The translations under genes were made by a program, and so were the position numbers. Shown here in pieces: positions 60,195 to 64,000 of a DNA stretch of 64,000 bases; positions within the stretch are counted from its first letter, which is position 1; every line of letters starts with the position of its first letter. The DNA is from an uncultured Mycoplasmatota bacterium. GTDB lineage: Bacteria; Bacillota_I; Bacilli_A; RF39; UBA660. Where the stretch lies: positions 1 through 64,000 of the forward strand of contig USFG01000001.1 of NCBI GenBank assembly GCA_900553855.1. Reading direction: 5' to 3'. The notes under the pieces are model-generated. The model was not told the origin of the DNA, ran no database searches, and was given only the letters and a program-made list of their open reading frames with translations.

Positions 60195-60332
60195 TGTTAA
60201 ACGAGGACGGGTTTGGAAAGCCTATCAGTTATGAAATTGAAAGGGATTCTTATATAAGAATAAATAGAGTGGAACCGCGGGAATTACTCGTCTCTATGTT
60301 ATATTAGAATTCTTTTTTTGTTAGGAGGATTT
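60195..60332 (+). promoter_or_regulatory. Glycine T-box riboswitch, unusually short
   Basis: The T-box AGAGTGGAACCGCGG is at 60266-60280; its TGGA pairs with the discriminator base U of tRNA-Gly. Stem III is ATTCTTA/TAAGAAT (60246-60261). With the promoter fixed, only about 45 nt remain for Stem I, against about 100 in most T-boxes. A weak terminator could form from GGGAATT and AATTCTT before the seven-T tract; AGGAGG follows. Confidence 0.85.
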
Positions 60333-61703
60333 ATGGAAGAAATTACAATGAAAGATATTGTTAATTTATGTAAACAATATGGTTATATTTACCAAGGTAG
60401 TGAAATTTATGGAGGTCTTGCAAATACGTGGGATTATGGTCCATTAGGAAGTGTTTTAAAGGATAATGTTAAGGCTACTTGGAAAAAAAGATTTATTGAG
60501 GAAAGAGATAATGCTTATCAGGTTGATGCATCAATTTTAATGCACCCTAGAGTTTGGGAAGCATCTGGTCATGTTCAATCATTTAGTGATCCTTTAATAG
60601 ATTGTAAAGGTTGTAAGAGTAGATATAGAGTTGATAATTTAATAGCTGACTATGATTCAAATGTAGATGTTGATGCAATGACTGAACAAGAAATGATGGA
60701 TTATATTAAATCTAATAAAGTTCCATGTCCAAAATGTGGAAAATGTGATTTTACAGATTTAAGAGATTTTAATTTAATGTTTAAGACTAATAGAGGTGTA
60801 GTTGTTGATAATCAAAGTTTAATTTATTTAAGACCTGAAAATGCGCAAGGAGAGTATGTTAACTATTTAAATGTTAAGAGAACTAGTAGATGTACATTAC
60901 CTTTTAGTATTGGTCAAGTTGGTAAGGCATTTAGAAATGAGATAACTCCTGGTAATTTTACTTTTAGAACTATTGAATTTGAACAAATGGAATATCAAAC
61001 ATTTTGTAATCCGAAAGATGATCATGATTTATATTTGTATTTTAAAGATTATGCAAAAAACTATTTTGTAGATTTAGGTATTCCAAGTGATATGCTTAGA
61101 TACCATGATCATGAAAAACTTGCACACTATGCCAAAGAAGCATGTGATATTGAATATAAATTCCCATTTGGCTGGGGAGAAATAAATGGTACACATAATC
61201 GAACTAACTATGATTTATCTAGACATCAAGAATATAGTGGTGAAAAGATGGAATACGTTGATCCTGTAACAAATGAGAAATTTATTCCTTACATTATTGA
61301 ATCAACTGTTGGTGCTGATAGATTAGTTCTTGCATTATTATTTAATGGTTATAAGAGAGAAACATTGGATGATGGTGAAATAAGAGAAGTTATGAGTTTA
61401 CATCCTGCTATTGCTCCATATAAAGTTGCTGTGTTACCTCTAATTAAGAAATATCATAGTGAAAAAGCAAGAGAAATTTATAAAACTTTAAGAAAAGAAT
61501 TTAATTGTGATTATGATGAAGCAGGATCTATTGGTAAACGTTATAGAAGAGAAGATATAATGGGAACTCCATGGTGTTTAACTGTTGACGATAATTCTTT
61601 AGAAAATGACGTTGTAACTTTAAGAAATAGGGATACTATGGAACAAATTTCTTTAACAGTTGATGAAGCAATCAAATATGTTCAAGAAAGAATTAAATTT
61701 TAG
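60333..61703 (+). CDS. glyS: Glycyl-tRNA synthetase, alpha2 type
   Basis: 456 residues from the ATG behind AGGAGG. N-T-W-D-Y-G-P-L-G, R-P-E-N-A-Q-G and G-A-D-R-L-V-L-A are class II motifs of the single-chain (GlyRS1) form; zinc cysteines C-K-G-C...C-P-K-C-G-K-C. Regulated by the T-box. Confidence 0.97.
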   Translation: MEEITMKDIVNLCKQYGYIYQGSEIYGGLANTWDYGPLGSVLKDNVKATWKKRFIEERDNAYQVDASILMHPRVWEASGHVQSFSDPLIDCKGCKSRYRVDNLIADYDSNVDVDAMTEQEMMDYIKSNKVPCPKCGKCDFTDLRDFNLMFKTNRGVVVDNQSLIYLRPENAQGEYVNYLNVKRTSRCTLPFSIGQVGKAFRNEITPGNFTFRTIEFEQMEYQTFCNPKDDHDLYLYFKDYAKNYFVDLGIPSDMLRYHDHEKLAHYAKEACDIEYKFPFGWGEINGTHNRTNYDLSRHQEYSGEKMEYVDPVTNEKFIPYIIESTVGADRLVLALLFNGYKRETLDDGEIREVMSLHPAIAPYKVAVLPLIKKYHSEKAREIYKTLRKEFNCDYDEAGSIGKRYRREDIMGTPWCLTVDDNSLENDVVTLRNRDTMEQISLTVDEAIKYVQERIKF

Positions 61704-61705
61704 AA

Positions 61706-61733
61706 ATTAAGGCTAGAAATGGTCTTTTTCTTT
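61706..61733 (+). terminator. Terminator after glyS
   Basis: AAGGCT/GGTCTT hairpin with G-T pairs, then TTTTC tract. Confidence 0.55.
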
Positions 61734-61796
61734 TGATTTTAGATTATTAGTCTTGGTTTCGTGCAATTTAGTTGATTTTTATTAAATTTATGATAT

Positions 61797-61842
61797 ATAA
61801 AAACTGATATTAAAATTTTATAATATCAGTTTTTTTTATTTT
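61797..61842. terminator. Bidirectional terminator between glyS and mscS
   Basis: AACTGATATTA/TAATATCAGTT hairpin with T runs on both strands. Confidence 0.8.
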
Positions 61843-62630
61843 TGATGTATATCAAGTTGTGGATATGGTATTTCAATATGATTTTTATCAAACGCTAATT
61901 TAATATTTTCCATAAAATACCATTTAGCATTCCAGTAATCTTTTGTATTTACCCATACTTTTACAGCATAGATTAAAGAACTATCACCCATTTTGTCTAA
62001 AGAAATAATAACATTTTCTTTGTCTATTACATAATCTGATTTTTGGATTATTTCAGAAATTATTTTTTTGACTTTTTTAATATCGTCATTATATGAAGTC
62101 GAAAATTCTAAATCCAATCTTCTTTTTTCATTAGCAGTATAATTTATTATTGAACTATTAGATAAACTTCCATTAGGAACTTCTATTATTTTATTATCAT
62201 AAGTTACTAAAGTTGTATAAAATATGTTTATATTTTTAACTGTTCCCTCATTATTTAAAACTTCGATGTAATCTCCTTGTTTAAAAGGTTTAAAAATTAT
62301 TAACATTAGACCACCGGCGAAATTAGATAAACCACCTTGTAATGCAAGACCTATTGCGATACCACATGATCCTAAAATAGTAAAAAATGTTGTTGTTGGA
62401 ATTCCTACAATTGATGCTGCAATAATAAATAAAATAGATTTAATTACAATGTTTATTATGTTTATAATAAAACTTTTAACAGTAGGTTCTAATTTTAGTA
62501 ATTTGTTTTTTTGTAGATGTTTTGTATAATAATTCGTTAATTTAAAACCTATATAAATAAATATAACCGCTATTAATAGATAAATACTTTTATCATAAAT
62601 TTTTTCTAATATTTCTTTTATTTTTTCCAT
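61836..62630 (-). CDS. mscS: Small-conductance mechanosensitive channel (MscS family)
   Basis: 264 residues, three membrane helices; the pore helix is G-S-C-G-I-A-I-G-L-A-L-Q-G-G-L-S-N-F-A-G-G and the beta domain F-K-Q-G-D-Y-I-E follows. Releases solutes under hypo-osmotic shock. Confidence 0.93.
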   Translation of the reverse strand: MEKIKEILEKIYDKSIYLLIAVIFIYIGFKLTNYYTKHLQKNKLLKLEPTVKSFIINIINIVIKSILFIIAASIVGIPTTTFFTILGSCGIAIGLALQGGLSNFAGGLMLIIFKPFKQGDYIEVLNNEGTVKNINIFYTTLVTYDNKIIEVPNGSLSNSSIINYTANEKRRLDLEFSTSYNDDIKKVKKIISEIIQKSDYVIDKENVIISLDKMGDSSLIYAVKVWVNTKDYWNAKWYFMENIKLAFDKNHIEIPYPQLDIHQK

Positions 62631-62714
62631 AATTCTCCTTTTCTTATTTATATTTTACCATAAATTTATTTATATTAATAAATTTATTACACATTATAAA
62701 AATGGTGATGTACA

Positions 62715-63230
62715 ATAAAAGTTATATTTATTTTTATATTATTTTGCATTATTGGTTATTTATGGGAAGTTATATTATACATATTTAAAACTGGTAAAAT
62801 TGTTAATAAAGGAAATTTGCATGGACCATGGTTACCTGTTTATGGATTTGGTGGTTTAATAATTTATTATGTAAGCAGTAAAATAAGTAATTCTTTTTTA
62901 ATAGTTTTTGTTATAAATTTTATTTTTTGTGGATTTATTGAATATTTTATATCTTTTTTTGAGGAAAAAATTTGGAACAACAGGTGGTGGGATTATTCTA
63001 ATAAATTTTTAAATATAAATGGAAGGATTTGCTTATTAAGTTTAACTTTTTTTGGTTTAATGGGAAGTTTATTATCCTTGTATGCAGTTAATTATATAGA
63101 TAAATTTTATAGTTTTGTTAACAATGTTATTGTTGTTAATATGTTTGTGCTATTTGTTATTGATTTATTATACTCTTTATATAAACCTAATGTTGGTGAA
63201 TATATTTCAATTTATAATTCAAATAATTAA
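62715..63230 (+). CDS. CmpB-like (PF06541) membrane protein, probable AUA start
   Basis: 171 residues. Family motifs I-I-G-Y-L-W-E-V, G-N-L-H-G-P-W-L-P-V-Y-G-F-G-G and W-W-D-Y-S. The first ATG/GTG/TTG in frame (62817) would remove the first helix and the WE motif. The frame is open up to a TGA at 62709-62711; ATA at 62715 has GGTGAT a few bases upstream, so AUA initiation is likely. A frameshift from the ATG at 62708 is the alternative. Confidence 0.7.
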   Translation: MKVIFIFILFCIIGYLWEVILYIFKTGKIVNKGNLHGPWLPVYGFGGLIIYYVSSKISNSFLIVFVINFIFCGFIEYFISFFEEKIWNNRWWDYSNKFLNINGRICLLSLTFFGLMGSLLSLYAVNYIDKFYSFVNNVIVVNMFVLFVIDLLYSLYKPNVGEYISIYNSNN

Positions 63231-63270
63231 TCTGATATGATATTATTGTTATAGGATATGATAAACATCT

Positions 63271-63646
63271 TTGTTTAAATCAATTGTATATTTTACAAAG
63301 AATATTAGTCCTGATAAATTCATTAAGTTACTTGATAAATTAGGTATTATACTATATGGAAAGGTTTCTATTAAATTATATTCTGGTGAAGAAGGTAAAT
63401 TTATTAGTAGACTGTGATTGTTGTAGTGTTGCGGAAGATCCTTGTATAAATGATGCCAAAATGCTTGCTAGTTTAGATCCTTTTGCTATTGATCAGGCTT
63501 GCATTGATTTAATATATAATTCAAAAGATGAAGGAAGAGATCATTTTGGAGATAGAGTAGAAAGACAACACGGGACACATATTTTAGAAGCAGCATCTGA
63601 ATTAAATATAGGTAATAGAGAATATGATTTAATATGCATAGATTAA
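63271..63646 (+). pseudogene. DUF362 protein remnant with internal deletion
   Basis: The N-terminal piece (63271-63416) reads S-I-V-Y-F-T-K-N-I-S-P-D-K then Y-G-K-V-S-I-K-L-Y-S-G-E-E-G; the C-terminal piece in another frame reads V-D-C-D-C-C-S-V-A-E-D-P-C, D-P-F-A-I-D-Q-A-C and H-G-T-H-I-L-E-A-A. These are the two ends of one DUF362 protein of about 310 residues; the middle of roughly 180 residues is gone and the frames no longer match. Confidence 0.8.
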
Positions 63647-63678
63647 TTTAATCTTTGTCTTATTTATATGGAGGATTT

Positions 63679-64000
63679 GTGGATAGATTTAAATCAACAA
63701 AAATGGTTAGTATTTTTTCAGGTTTAGGAAATATAATTTTATTTATAATTAAAGGAATAATTGCTTTTTATTCAAATAGTCTGGCTATGATGGCTGATAC
63801 TATTAATAGTTTGGGAGATATTTTATCTTCAATTATGACATTTATTGGAAACAAGATTAGTAGCAAAAAAGCAGACTATGATCATCATTTAGGTCATGGC
63901 AAGGCTGAATATATTTATTCATTATTAATAAGTGTTGTGATGATTATTATGTCATTGAAAGTTATTAAAAGTTCTATATTAAGTTTTTGGAACATTAATA
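63679..64000 (+). CDS. Cation diffusion facilitator transporter, partial
   Basis: The first 107 codons, from a GTG behind GGAGG, run off the right edge. M-A-D-T-I-N-S-L-G-D holds the helix 2 metal-binding Asp pair and H-H-L-G-H-G-K-A-E-Y is the family signature. Exports Zn, Mn or Fe; substrate not decidable. Confidence 0.9.
   Translation, partial: MDRFKSTKMVSIFSGLGNIILFIIKGIIAFYSNSLAMMADTINSLGDILSSIMTFIGNKISSKKADYDHHLGHGKAEYIYSLLISVVMIIMSLKVIKSSILSFWNIN

Overview
This is a very AT-rich, low-GC Gram-positive chromosome segment (Bacillota, Bacilli-like; gene content suggests an uncultured Erysipelotrichia/RF39-type gut lineage, which is inference). It spans the replication origin. dnaA starts at 35957, and nearly all genes left of it are on the minus strand and nearly all to its right on the plus strand, so transcription runs with the forks. 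All genes read with the standard code. No tRNA or rRNA gene was seen.

Left edge (1-4.6 kb): a decayed mobile element holding a broken tyrosine integrase, an intact RloA/RloB-type (AbiL-like) two-gene defence module, a DUF3892 gene, a small zinc-ribbon gene and tandem 11-bp repeats that look like integrase arm sites. It ends beside a small RNA gene with a consensus promoter (4521-4620, minus). A second small RNA of similar layout lies between recG and nifJ (7373-7470, plus).

Left arm (4.6-35.7 kb): recG, pyruvate:ferredoxin oxidoreductase, a block matching the Bacillus murA-spoIID-spoIIQ and prfA-prmC-spoIIR-mntP-rpiB neighbourhoods (spoIIQ, spoIID, rpiB, rpmE, metK with a SAM-I-like riboswitch, murA, mntP, spoIIR, prmC, prfA, rpoE), a class A PBP, and the classic origin operon noc-rsmG-mnmG-mnmE-[two unknown genes]-jag-yidC-rnpA-rpmH. 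The ParB-family gene is Noc-like by recognition-helix residues and C-terminus, but lacks the N-terminal amphipathic helix of Bacillus Noc and carries a Pro/Glu-rich linker of about 150 residues.

Origin and right arm (35.7-64 kb): DnaA-box clusters on both sides of dnaA, then dnaN, a ComK homologue, recF, gyrB, gyrA. A gene-free 1.58 kb island (44858-46434) follows, holding 7 perfect and 2 variant parS palindromes interleaved with 3 perfect and 1 variant Noc-type palindromes (ATTTCCCGGGAAAT), partly built by tandem duplication and bracketed by identical DnaA-box-bearing 16-mers. Next come SRP RNA, tadA, dnaX, ybaB, recR, bofA, holB, ricT, trmN6, pth, mfd, spoVT, tatD, a 3D-domain protein and rsmA, in close to Bacillus order. 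The right edge carries a cold-shock gene, a UPF0316-type gene split by a 4-bp repeat unit, a compact glycine T-box before glyS, an MscS channel, a CmpB-like membrane protein probably starting at AUA, a DUF362 remnant and a partial CDF transporter.

Sporulation genes (spoIIR, spoIID, spoIIQ, bofA, spoVT) and comK point to a cell that retains, or recently retained, endospore and competence programmes. The most unusual feature is the interleaved parS/Noc-site island together with the single Noc-like protein.
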